Origin: Acidobacteriota bacterium
Lineage (GTDB): Bacteria; Acidobacteriota; JAAYUB01
Reading direction: 5' to 3'
Assembly (NCBI GenBank): GCA_018001935.1
Contig: JAGNHB010000015.1
Span: forward strand, 33,429-97,428
DNA: 64,000 nt
Shown here: in pieces, positions 50,104-58,494 of the stretch
Layout of the letters: each line of letters begins with the position of its first letter
Numbering within the stretch: the first letter of the stretch is position 1
The notes under the pieces: model-generated
Database searches by the model: none
Told to the model about the DNA's origin: nothing
The model's input: the letters and a program-made list of their open reading frames with translations, nothing else
Made by a program: the position numbers and the translations under genes

Positions 50104-51774
50104 TCACTTCGCCGCGTAGACGATCTTCCCGTTCACCACGGTCCAGAGGACGCGGACGTCGGGGATTTTCTCCTCGGGAAGGCTCAGGAGGTCGAGGTCG
50201 CAGACGGTGAGGTCGGCCCGGAACCCCGGGGCGAGCCGGCCCAGGCGCTCCTCCTGGAAAGCGGCCTCGGCGGCCCACCGGGTCATGGCCAGGAGGGCCT
50301 CCATCCGGGTGAGGCGCTGCCCCGGGGTCCAGCCGTCCGGCGGGCCCTGGTCCCGGGCCTTGCGGGTGACGGCGGCGTAGAAGGTGTGGACCGGGTTCGG
50401 CAGCTCGATGGGGAAGTCGGTCCCGGCGGCGATGCGGGCGCCGGTGGCCAGGAACGACTTCCAGGCGTAGGCGTAGAGGGTGCGGACCGGGCCGAGCCGC
50501 TCCGGGGCCCAGGGCATGTCCGAGGTGCAGTGGGTGGGCTGCATGGAGGGGATGACCCCGAGGGCGGCGAAGCGGGGGACGTCCGCGGGGTCGACCACCT
50601 GGGCGTGCTCCACCCGGAACCGGCGGCCCCGTCCGTCGGGCTGGCCGGCCAGCGCCCGGGCGTAGGCGTCCAGGGTCTCCCGGACGGCGCGGTCGCCGAT
50701 GGCGTGGGTGCAGGCCTGGACCCTCCACCGGGCGCAGAGGGACGCGAGCCGGGCCAGTTCGTCCGGGGGGGTGAGGGGAAAGCCCGACGCGTCGGGGCGG
50801 TCGGCGTAGGGGGCCAGCAGCCAGGCCCCCCGGGAACCCAGGGCGCCGTCGGCGTAGAACTTCACCCCGCCGAGGGTCAGCATCCCCTCGGGGTCCTCCT
50901 CTCGCGGCCCGCCGCCCAGCTCTTTCTCCAGCCAGGGCTCCGGCCCCTCCAGCATGGCCCAGATGCGGACCTTCAACCGGCCTTCCCGGAGCAGCCGGCG
51001 GTAGGCGTCGAGTTCGGAGGGGCCCACCCCGGCGTCGTGCACCTCGGTGATCCCCAGGCGGGCGCACTCCTTCAGGGCCTTTTCCAGGTCCTGCCGGATC
51101 TTTTCCGGCGTGGCGGGCGGGACGTGCCGGCCGACCAGGTCCATGGCGTTGTCCACGAGGATGCCCGTGGGCCGGCCCTCGGCGTCGACGAGCACCTCGC
51201 CGCCCCGGACCTCCGGCGGCTTCCGGCCGATGCCGGCGACGCGGAGCGCCGCGTCGTTGACCCACCCGGCGTGCCCGTCGACGCGCCGCAGGAGGACGGG
51301 GTTGCGCGGCGCCGCCCGGGAGAGGGACCGCCGCCCGGGAAAGGCCTTGCCGGGCCACCGGTTCTGGTCCCAGCCCCGGCCGAGGACCCACTCGCCCGGC
51401 TTCGCGGAAGCGGCGGCCCGGGCCACCCTCGCGGCGGCGTCCTCCTCGGATGTCGCCGTCGTGAGGTCGAGGACACCCATCGACGCCCCGAGCCCGCGGA
51501 CGTGGGCGTGGGCGTCGATGAAGCCGGGGTAGGCCACCGCCCCGGCCAGGTCGACGACCCGGGTGTGCGGCCCCGTCAGCGCCTTCATCTCCTCGGGGCT
51601 GCCGAGGGACAGGATGCGGCCGTCCCGGACGGCGAGGGCGCGGACCATGGGCCGCTCCTCGTCGAGGGTCATGAAGACCCCGTTGGTGAGGACCAGGTCG
51701 GCGGGGGCCTGGGCGGGGGCGGAAATGCCCGCGAAGAGCATCAGCAGAAGGCCGGCGGCGGTGATTCGTTCCAT
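50104..51774 (-). CDS. Exported YtcJ-like amidohydrolase
   Basis: A 556-residue metal-dependent hydrolase with a signal peptide (MERITAAGLLLMLFAGISAPAQA). Amidohydrolase blocks: VVDLAGAVAYPGFIDAHAHV with the H-x-H metal motif, TEVHDAGVG, GVKFYADGALGSRGAWLL, HAIGDRAVRETLDAY, RVEHAQVVDP, IPSMQPTHCTSDMPWA and AAGTDFPIELPNP. The YtcJ group contains N-substituted formamide deformylases and many uncharacterised members; substrate unknown. ATG 51774 follows GGGGAG. It stands alone downstream of the divergent small lipoprotein promoter. Confidence 0.9.
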   Translation of the reverse strand: MERITAAGLLLMLFAGISAPAQAPADLVLTNGVFMTLDEERPMVRALAVRDGRILSLGSPEEMKALTGPHTRVVDLAGAVAYPGFIDAHAHVRGLGASMGVLDLTTATSEEDAAARVARAAASAKPGEWVLGRGWDQNRWPGKAFPGRRSLSRAAPRNPVLLRRVDGHAGWVNDAALRVAGIGRKPPEVRGGEVLVDAEGRPTGILVDNAMDLVGRHVPPATPEKIRQDLEKALKECARLGITEVHDAGVGPSELDAYRRLLREGRLKVRIWAMLEGPEPWLEKELGGGPREEDPEGMLTLGGVKFYADGALGSRGAWLLAPYADRPDASGFPLTPPDELARLASLCARWRVQACTHAIGDRAVRETLDAYARALAGQPDGRGRRFRVEHAQVVDPADVPRFAALGVIPSMQPTHCTSDMPWAPERLGPVRTLYAYAWKSFLATGARIAAGTDFPIELPNPVHTFYAAVTRKARDQGPPDGWTPGQRLTRMEALLAMTRWAAEAAFQEERLGRLAPGFRADLTVCDLDLLSLPEEKIPDVRVLWTVVNGKIVYAAK

Positions 51775-51899
51775 GGTCGACTCCCCGTTGGAGGTTCAGG
51801 AAGGAAAGTATACCCAAAACCCGGCCGTTTCCGGTCCGGTTTTTCCCCGGCGGCCCTGTTTTCCGCTCGGCAGGCCGGGCCCGAACGTCCTGTTTTCGC

Positions 51900-51928
51900 T
51901 TGTGCCGGCCCCGATCCCCTGTTATAAT
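51900..51928 (+). promoter_or_regulatory. Promoter for the small lipoprotein gene
   Basis: TTGTGC (51900-51905), 17-base spacer, perfect TATAAT (51923-51928), 73 bases before ATG 52001. Confidence 0.65.
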
Positions 51929-52000
51929 TTTTTTCATTGTTTCCCGTTTTCAGTTCCCCCGGGATTGAAAGCCAAAATTCAACGCTCAAAGGAGTCCGCC

Positions 52001-52390
52001 ATGAAAAAAGTGCTGGTCCTGTTGGCCGCGGTCGCTGTCTTCCTCCCCCTGTCGGGCTGCAGCAAGGGTTCCCACGAGGCGTTCATGAACGACATGATCG
52101 CCGCGATGAAGGAGATGGGGACCGTCCTCGAGGGGATCAAGGACAAGGATTCGGCCAAGGCCGCCGTCCCCAAGCTCCAGGAGATCGTCAAGCGCCTGAA
52201 CGACCTCAAGGAGAAGGGCAAGGCCCTCCCCGAGCCCGACGAGGCCACCAAGAAAAAGCTCGAAGAGAAGCTCAAGGAGTTGATGGAAGTGTCCATGAAG
52301 GTGGCTGGCGAGATGATGCGCGTCCAGGGCATCGAGGGTGCCGCCGAGGAACTCAAGGGGATCCAGTCGGAGATGTCGAATTTCAAGTGA
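52001..52390 (+). CDS. Small helical lipoprotein of unknown function
   Basis: A 129-residue lipoprotein: MKKVLVLLAAVAVFLPLSGC with lipobox LSGC. The mature part is almost wholly charged amphipathic helix (KLQEIVKRLNDLKEKGKALP, then KKKLEEKLKELMEVSMKVAGEM), probably a helical bundle at the inner face of the outer membrane. AAAGGAG precedes ATG 52001. With its own promoter and a strong terminator it is a well-defined single gene, possibly abundant. Family not recognised. Confidence 0.85.
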   Translation: MKKVLVLLAAVAVFLPLSGCSKGSHEAFMNDMIAAMKEMGTVLEGIKDKDSAKAAVPKLQEIVKRLNDLKEKGKALPEPDEATKKKLEEKLKELMEVSMKVAGEMMRVQGIEGAAEELKGIQSEMSNFK

Positions 52391-52419
52391 CCCGGCCCCG
52401 TTTTCGAATCGAGGGAAGC

Positions 52420-52454
52420 CCCGGCCCGACCCTGTGGTCGGGCCGGGCTTTTTT
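52420..52454 (+). terminator. Intrinsic terminator after the small lipoprotein gene
   Basis: Perfect 12-base stem CCCGGCCCGACC / GGTCGGGCCGGG (52420-52431, 52436-52447), loop CTGT, then C and six T residues. Confidence 0.93.
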
Positions 52455-53950
52455 CACCCCGCACCGGGGGCGCTGCGGCGGAGGGTCCGCCACCCCCCCC
52501 GCCAGTCGAGGTTGCCTTCCAGCAGGAACAGGGGGATGTCCCGGGAGAGGTAGCCGGCCACCCGGAGGAGACGGGGGTGGGTGACGAAAAGCGGGGTGAC
52601 GATGAACACCCGCGGGGGGCCGCCGGCCAGTCGGACCCCCTCGAAGTACCCGCAGGCCTGGAAGGTCCCGGCCTCCATCCCCTCCCGCACCTTGTCCCAG
52701 TAGTCGAGGGCCTGGAAAAGGCAGGCCTCGTCCCGGTCCGCCTTGATCTCGAGGACGGCGGGGCGGTTTCCGGCGTCCAGGGTCAGCACGTCCAGGACGG
52801 AGCGGCCGCCGCCCCGCCAGGCCGGCACCTGGCGATAGACCCACTCCGGGCGGAAGCCGGGGTCCAGGCCCCGGAGGTCCTTCAGCACCGCGCACTCCAT
52901 CCACCGTTCCGGGCAGCGCCGGTAAACGTCGTGGCGCCGTTCCGGCGCGGGGAAGCTGCGGAGGCGAATCACGTCCCGGACCCACCGGTCCAGTTCCCGG
53001 GGCGGGAAGTCGGGGTAGGGGACCCGCGGGGAGCGCCACCCGATCCGGACGTCCCCCTCGGAAGGGCCGAAGACCTGGGCGATGGGGAGACCCAGGCGGG
53101 TCACCTGGTCGAAGGCGCGGGGCTGGGTCTCGAGGTCCAGGTGGGGGGCGTGGCGCCGGAGCAGGTCCGCGACGACGGGGTTGTCGTGGGAGGGCCGGAA
53201 AGGGGTGAACTCGAAGTCCGCGGGCGCCGTCGCCCCGCCGGCCGCCAAGCCCCACTCCTCCAGCGCGCGGAGCGGCGGGTCGTAGGCCCACAGGTGCGGC
53301 CGGACCATGGCGGGGTTGAGCAACCCCAGCCGTCCCGGGACCTGGACCGCCCCATCCCGGTGGCAGCACAGAACCAGGTGGTTGTCGAACCCCCGCCGAC
53401 TCTCCCGGCAGTGGTGGAACCACGCGAGGGCGGCGGTCAGGAAAGCGGCGGAGTGCTCGGCGCCCTGGAAGGGGTAGAGGGCCATGCCGGCGGTGTAACC
53501 CCCGGGGCGCCGGAAGACCAGCCGGCAGAAACGGCTCCCCCAGCGCAGGCGCGGGTCCGGGGAGGAGGCGGCGGACTGGAGGCGGAAGGCGAAGGACCCG
53601 GCCCGCCGCAGGACGTGGCGGAACAGGGCGTCGTAGTAGGCGCGCATGGCCGCGGGGCTCAACTCGCCGGGGGGGCCGAAGTCGCGGTCGGACAGGAACT
53701 CCAGGAACACGGTCCCCTCCGGGCCCTCCAGTTGCAGGACCGGGAAGGCCCCCGGGGTGACGGCCTCGAAGCGGAAGGGCGAGCGGTGACCGGGCAGGAG
53801 GATCAACCGGGCCCCCGGGGCGGCGCCCGTGAGGGCGCAGGCGCCGGGGGGAAGCCGGAGGGCCTCCGCCTTCCCCTCGGGGCGAACCCGGACGGGGCAG
53901 ACCGTCAGGAGGGTCTCGAGGTACTCCGGGGACAGTGGCGCCGTTTCCAT
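52454..53950 (-). CDS. Uncharacterised protein with PD-(D/E)xK nuclease-like C-terminus
   Basis: A 498-residue soluble protein. The last third contains SVLDVLTLDAGNRPAVLEIKADRDEACLFQALDYW (52740-52800 region): an Asp-strand-E-x-K arrangement followed by a helix with Gln, as in PD-(D/E)xK nuclease folds. The first two thirds are not recognised (LSDRDFGPPGEL, RGFDNHLVLCCHRDGAV). I chose ATG 53950, nine bases after AGAGG; the first ATG at 53959 abuts that site. It diverges from glmM. A DNA-processing or inactive nuclease-like role is possible; no partner helicase or methylase adjoins it. Confidence 0.7.
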   Translation of the reverse strand: METAPLSPEYLETLLTVCPVRVRPEGKAEALRLPPGACALTGAAPGARLILLPGHRSPFRFEAVTPGAFPVLQLEGPEGTVFLEFLSDRDFGPPGELSPAAMRAYYDALFRHVLRRAGSFAFRLQSAASSPDPRLRWGSRFCRLVFRRPGGYTAGMALYPFQGAEHSAAFLTAALAWFHHCRESRRGFDNHLVLCCHRDGAVQVPGRLGLLNPAMVRPHLWAYDPPLRALEEWGLAAGGATAPADFEFTPFRPSHDNPVVADLLRRHAPHLDLETQPRAFDQVTRLGLPIAQVFGPSEGDVRIGWRSPRVPYPDFPPRELDRWVRDVIRLRSFPAPERRHDVYRRCPERWMECAVLKDLRGLDPGFRPEWVYRQVPAWRGGGRSVLDVLTLDAGNRPAVLEIKADRDEACLFQALDYWDKVREGMEAGTFQACGYFEGVRLAGGPPRVFIVTPLFVTHPRLLRVAGYLSRDIPLFLLEGNLDWRGGWRTLRRSAPGAG

Positions 53951-54096
53951 GGCAAACATCCTCTACCGTAGATAACGTTTTCGCCGGAAGATTTCCGACG
54001 CCCGCCCCATTTTTTTTCAAAAAAACTTTTCTTCCGCGTAGAATGGTAGGGCCGCGCCCCCGTGGCGACGGCAGTTGGGCGGGAAGGAGGCCGGGG

Positions 54097-55461
54097 ATGA
54101 AGCTGTTCGGGACCGACGGCATCCGGGGTGAGGCGGGGCGGTTCCCCCTGGACGGCCGCACCGTCGAAGCCGTCTGCACGGCCGTGGCCCGCCGCCTGGC
54201 GGGCGGGGGGGGGCCGGCCGTCCTGGTGGCCCGGGACACCCGCGAATCCGGGCCCTGGATCCGCGACCGGGCGCGACGCGCCTTCGCGGCGGCCGGGGTG
54301 GCCACCCTCGATCTCGGCGTCCTGCCGACCCCCGTCGCGGCGCGCGCGGCGGCGCGGCACGGGTGCGCGGGCGCCCTGGTGATCTCGGCCTCCCACAACC
54401 CCTACACGGACAACGGGCTCAAATTCCTCACGGCGGAAGGGACCAAGCTCCCGGACGACCTGGAGGCGGCCGTCGAGGCGGAGGTCCCGGGGTCGACGGC
54501 GCCCGGGGACGACGGCGGGGAGGCCCCCCCGCCGGCCTTTGCCCTCGACCCGGCCGTCGACCTGGCCGCCGATCCCGAAACCCTGCGCGAGTACACGGAT
54601 TTCCTGGGCCGGTCCTTCCCCCGCGGCACGGCCGGGCGCCCGGGCCTGCGGGTCGTGGTGGACTGCGCCAACGGGGCGGCTTCCCCGCTGGCCCGGCTTG
54701 CCTCGGACCGCTTCGGCCTCTCCCTGCTGGCCATCCACGACACCCCCGACGGGCGGAACATCAACGCCGGCTGCGGGGCGGTCTGCCCCGGAACGGCGGC
54801 CCGGGCGGTCGTCGAGACGGGCGCCGGCCTGGGGCTCTCCCTGGACGGGGACGGGGACCGCCTCATGGCCTGCGACGCGGCCGGGCGGGTCCTCGACGGG
54901 GACGCCCTCCTGTACGTTCTCGCCCGGTGGCTGGCCAGCCGGAACGCGCTCCCCGGGGCCGCGGTGGTGGGCACGGTGATGACCAACCTGGGCCTGGAGC
55001 GGGCGCTCGCCCGGGACGGGATCCGCCTGGAACGGACCCCCGTGGGGGACCGGCACATCCAGGCGAGGCTGCGGGAGCAGGGCTGCGCCCTCGGGGGGGA
55101 ACCCTCCGGGCACCTGATCGTGGCCCCGTACGCCCTGACGGGGGACGGCTTCCTGGCCGGCTGCCTGCTGCTCGAAGTCCTGGCCGATACGGGGGAGCCG
55201 CTCCCGGGGCTGCTCCTGGGTTACACCCCCTGCCCCTCGCGGATCTTCAACCTCCGGGTCCGCGAGCGGAAGCCGCTGGCGGAGATCGACGCGGTCGGCC
55301 GCCTGGAGGAGGCCGTGAAGCGCCTGGCGGGCGAAGCGGGGCGGACCGTGATCCGCTACTCCGGCACGGAGCCCCTCCTGAGGGTCCTCGTGGAAGCCGA
55401 GGGCCTCGACGGCATCCTCCCGGCCCTCGAGCCGCTCCTGGACCAGATCCGGCAAAGCTGA
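54097..55461 (+). CDS. glmM: Phosphoglucosamine mutase
   Basis: A 454-residue phosphohexomutase of the GlmM type. N-terminal LFGTDGIRGEAG, phosphoserine loop VISASHNPYTDNGLKF, metal loop SLDGDGDRLMACD, sugar-binding LGGEPSGHLI and phosphate-binding RYSGTEPLLRVL. The FGTDGIRG start and GGEPSGH block favour glucosamine phosphate as substrate, feeding UDP-GlcNAc for peptidoglycan, which also supplies WecB in this window. ATG 54097 is six bases after AAGGAGG; the upstream open stretch is not coding. Confidence 0.92.
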   Translation: MKLFGTDGIRGEAGRFPLDGRTVEAVCTAVARRLAGGGGPAVLVARDTRESGPWIRDRARRAFAAAGVATLDLGVLPTPVAARAAARHGCAGALVISASHNPYTDNGLKFLTAEGTKLPDDLEAAVEAEVPGSTAPGDDGGEAPPPAFALDPAVDLAADPETLREYTDFLGRSFPRGTAGRPGLRVVVDCANGAASPLARLASDRFGLSLLAIHDTPDGRNINAGCGAVCPGTAARAVVETGAGLGLSLDGDGDRLMACDAAGRVLDGDALLYVLARWLASRNALPGAAVVGTVMTNLGLERALARDGIRLERTPVGDRHIQARLREQGCALGGEPSGHLIVAPYALTGDGFLAGCLLLEVLADTGEPLPGLLLGYTPCPSRIFNLRVRERKPLAEIDAVGRLEEAVKRLAGEAGRTVIRYSGTEPLLRVLVEAEGLDGILPALEPLLDQIRQS

Positions 55462-56194
55462 CGCGACCGCAGGAAGACAGGCGCTTTAGCGGCTGCGTTC
55501 TTACCAGCAGGTTGTCGATCCCGGTTGCCTTCCCAGGCCGCTGTTACCGGGCGAAGTCCCGGAAAAAGCCTAGTCCCTTTGAAGTAAGATCCTTGGCAAA
55601 ATGAGCAGGATTTGAGGTCGTCGGTGGATTCCCACCGCCTTCGGTGAAGGTAAACCCGATGAGGGGACGGAGGGGATCCCTGCAGCGTCGCTATGCATCC
55701 CCCGGGGCTGGAACGCCCCGCTTGTGCCGGTCCTGGTCCGGAATCGACGAGAACGGTCTCTCGCCAAGACGCCAGGATGCAAAGCCTCGCAGAGGGGTCC
55801 CCCTTTTCCGGTTCCGGCTGTGCGAGGCTTGGCGTCTTTGCGCCTTTGCGAGAGGGAAAGACCGCCTGTTTTTTTTATTCTGGAGCGTCCGGATGATCCG
55901 TGTTCATCAGTGTTCATCCGTGTTCATCCGTGGTTTCTCTCCGGTTTATCCGGGTTGGGGGCAGGGAGGGCCGCTTGAGTATCCGGCTCCCCCTCCCCCC
56001 GCTGCGAACGGGGCGGCGGTGCCCGATGCCCCGCGCTGTTCCGGCGCCGCCTCCGGGGCGCAAGGTTCATCAAACGGGCCGCAGGTGTCGCGCGAAATCG
56101 CGGGGCACAACGCCCGGGTCGCCGCGTTTTTCCCTTTGCTTTCCCCCCGCAATGGGGCTAAACTGGGTTCAGAACCGTCGCGAAGGGGGCAGCC
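55462..56194. other. 733-base gap with hairpins and phrase repeats, no gene
   Basis: Holds CGGTGG-ATTC-CCACCG (55622-55637) directly followed by CCTTC-GGT-GAAGG (55638-55650), then a GATGCATCC-rich GC block, two GACGCCAGGATGCAAAG-type phrases (about 55761-55797 and 55831-55858) and four TGTTCATCCG units (55895-55935). The look is that of REP-like and phrase repeats. Short frames here have no coding character. Confidence 0.55.
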
Positions 56195-57085
56195 ATGGCC
56201 TTCATCGACTTCATCTCCGGGCTCGTCCGATCCAAGCTTCCACCGCTCAAGAAAGTTCATTTCGACGATTTCCAGCAGCGCGTCCGGCCCAACATCTACC
56301 TGGAGATCCCCCAGGCGGACGGGACCTGCTGCACCCTGACCCCGAGCCTCCACCCCGTGGGGAACCACTACGAGGAGCGGGTCCACGAGATGGTGAACGC
56401 GAAGGCGGACGTGCTGGATTACCTCAAGGAACGCATCCTGCACGCCCTGGTGGTGGACACCTGTCTCCTGGAGACCTCCACCTACTTCATCGAGCAGAAC
56501 GACCACCTCCTCCTGGCGCGCCTGAAGCGCTTCATCGAGGAAGAGAAGATCCTGGAGATCAAGCTCTACACCGCCACGGCGGAGGAACTGAAAAAGCACT
56601 ACTCCGACAAGATCTACATCGGGCGGTGTTTCATCCGGCCCCAGATGAACCACCTGCCCTGGGACGGCCTGAACCTGTACGTGCTGTCCCTGATGGACCA
56701 GTTCGAGATGGTGAAATCGATGGCGGACGGGAGGCTGCTGGACCCGAAGCGCTACGAGTCCACCTGTTTCGCCGAGATCAACGACATCATCACGGATTTG
56801 GCGGCGGAGGTGATCGCCGAGCTGGAGACCCTTCCCAGGACCTTCCAGCCGGAGCGGTGGCCCCTCGAGGAGAAGATCCGCGTCAAAGCCGTCTACCGGA
56901 AGATGATCCACCTCTTCATCGAGCTTCTCGACGCGGTGGGGGAGATGGAGAACACCCTTTTCTTCAACCAGGAGGACCGGTTCGCCAAGTACGTGACCAA
57001 GTACCGCCAGGATGTGAAGAATATCGTCAATTACCTGAATTTCAAGGTGCTTTCAGCGCTTTCCCGTTCCATTCACGACGAGTGA
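56195..57085 (+). CDS. Uncharacterised cytosolic protein
   Basis: A 296-residue protein with even amino acid use and typical codon bias, preceded by AGGGGG. No signal peptide or transmembrane segment. Predominantly helical, with LKERILHALVVDTCLLETS, LLARLKRFIEEEKILEIKLY, DLAAEVIAELETLPRTF and IHLFIELLDAVGEMENTLFF. No catalytic motif or family that I recognise. It stands alone, flanked by repeat-rich spacers, and I infer no function. Confidence 0.75.
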   Translation: MAFIDFISGLVRSKLPPLKKVHFDDFQQRVRPNIYLEIPQADGTCCTLTPSLHPVGNHYEERVHEMVNAKADVLDYLKERILHALVVDTCLLETSTYFIEQNDHLLLARLKRFIEEEKILEIKLYTATAEELKKHYSDKIYIGRCFIRPQMNHLPWDGLNLYVLSLMDQFEMVKSMADGRLLDPKRYESTCFAEINDIITDLAAEVIAELETLPRTFQPERWPLEEKIRVKAVYRKMIHLFIELLDAVGEMENTLFFNQEDRFAKYVTKYRQDVKNIVNYLNFKVLSALSRSIHDE

Positions 57086-57111
57086 GCCGGCCGCCCGGTC
57101 CTGACGCCCCC

Positions 57112-57241
57112 GCAAAAAAGCCTGCCCAGCCCGCGAAACACGCGAATCGGAAGATCACAAGTCTCTTTGTTTCTCTGTATTCGTTATTCGCGTCAATTGG
57201 CGTTATTCGCGGGAAATCTCCCTTTCGCGACTGTTGCGGGG
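57112..57241. repeat. Second copy of the 8640-type dispersed repeat
   Basis: Starts CCCCGCAAAAAAGCCT, contains CCCGCGAAACACGCGAATC, and ends GTTATTCGCGGGAAATC...CCCTTTCGCGACTGTTGCGGG, matching the start, middle and end of 8640-8778. The centre differs. Confidence 0.55.
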
Positions 57242-57244
57242 GTT

Positions 57245-57658
57245 TCAGTCCTGGAGGGACGCCCCGCACTCCGCGCAGCTCTCGTCCTCCTTGAGCACCA
57301 CGGCGCCGCACTCGGAGCAGAGGTCGTAGTTCTCGGCCTCCTCCAGGATCCGTTTCGCTTCCTCGAGGTTCTCGGGCTCCACCCAGATGCGCAAGTGGGT
57401 GATGTCCTCGGACACCGTCACGGGGCCCGCATGGAAAGTCTGGTTCTCCAGGCGGCACTCGACGCCGTTCTCCTGGAGCAGCCCTTCCGCGAGATTGGCG
57501 GCCACCTCGTCGGCGAACTCGGCCGCCACCGCCCAGTGCCCGGGGATGTACTCCACTTCCTCCGAATCCTCGGGAAGGGTTTCCACCAGCGCCACATGGC
57601 AATCCGAACACTCGGTGATGGTCTCAACGTACTCGGCTTTGCAGATCGGGCACCACAT
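57245..57658 (-). CDS. DUF2007-like protein between two zinc ribbons
   Basis: A 137-residue protein. N-terminal ribbon CPICKAEYVETITECSDC, a middle domain (about 45-105) with the DUF2007 pattern EVAANLAEGLLQENGVECRL, HLRIWVEPENLEEAKRILEE, and a C-terminal ribbon CSECGAVVLKEDESCAEC. DUF2007 is a small ferredoxin-like signal-type fold of unclear role. Both ribbons have all four cysteines, so zinc binding is likely. Single gene beside a dispersed repeat. Confidence 0.78.
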   Translation of the reverse strand: MWCPICKAEYVETITECSDCHVALVETLPEDSEEVEYIPGHWAVAAEFADEVAANLAEGLLQENGVECRLENQTFHAGPVTVSEDITHLRIWVEPENLEEAKRILEEAENYDLCSECGAVVLKEDESCAECGASLQD

Positions 57659-57870
57659 AAAGCCTCCTGGCCTGATTTTCCGTCATTATGGCACGAAATC
57701 CGCATGAGCGCAAGCCTTTACTGATCGCGGGGATGCGAGGACCGGTCGCGGGAGGCGGTGGATGCGCCCGGTGCGCGGCCCCGCTTTCCCGCTGGAACCC
57801 GCGGCCCTTTCGTGGTGAAATACGACAGCACCCCCCCGCGGGGGGAGCGTAATCCGGACGAGGAGCAGTC

Positions 57871-58494
57871 ATGGACGCGACAGGCCTGATGGAGCTGATT
57901 CGAGCGCGGCGGAGTGTCCGCCGCTACGACGGTCGCCCGGTGGGGCGGGACAAGGTGCGGCTGATGCTGGAAGCGCTGCGCCTGGCCCCGTCCTCGTGCA
58001 ACACCCAGCCGTGGCGCGTGGTGGCGGTGGACCGGCCGGAGGTCATCGGGAAGCTCGCGGAGTGCGCGCCCGCCGGCACCCGCGTGAACCGGTGGATGGC
58101 CACGGCCCCCCTGGTCTTCGTCCTCTGCGCCCGGCCCCACACCTTCGTCCACAAGGCGGCCCGGCTGGCCGGCAGCGACTGTCACCCCCTCGACATGGGG
58201 ATCGCCGGGGAGCACCTCTGCCTGATGGCGGCGGCGCTGGGGCTCGGCAGCTGCTGGGTCGGCTGGTTCTCCCCCCGGCCGGTGCGGCGGCTCCTGGGGA
58301 TCCCCCGCGCGGTGGAGATCTCGGCGCTGATCCCCGTGGGCTACCCGGCGGGCGGGGGGGAGACGGAACCGCCCGGGGCCGGGGGAACGGGCCCGGCGGT
58401 GATCGGCGAGACGCCCGCGGCCGGCGGGGCCGCCCGGCGCAACCCCCTCGAAACGATGGCCTGGATGAACCGCTACGAGGGGGACCCGGTCTGA
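57871..58494 (+). CDS. Nitroreductase-family flavoprotein
   Basis: A 207-residue FMN protein. N-terminal LIRARRSVRRYDGRPV and APSSCNTQPWRVVAV form the FMN phosphate site; IAGEHLCLMAAALGLGSCWVGWF is the central helix region; IPVGYPAG closes the fold. Such enzymes reduce nitro compounds or quinones with NAD(P)H, or act on flavins and iodotyrosine-like substrates. A Gly/Ala-rich insert (about 170-190) comes before the end. ATG 57871 follows AGGAG. Convergent with the next gene; the stop codons nearly meet. Confidence 0.9.
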   Translation: MDATGLMELIRARRSVRRYDGRPVGRDKVRLMLEALRLAPSSCNTQPWRVVAVDRPEVIGKLAECAPAGTRVNRWMATAPLVFVLCARPHTFVHKAARLAGSDCHPLDMGIAGEHLCLMAAALGLGSCWVGWFSPRPVRRLLGIPRAVEISALIPVGYPAGGGETEPPGAGGTGPAVIGETPAAGGAARRNPLETMAWMNRYEGDPV

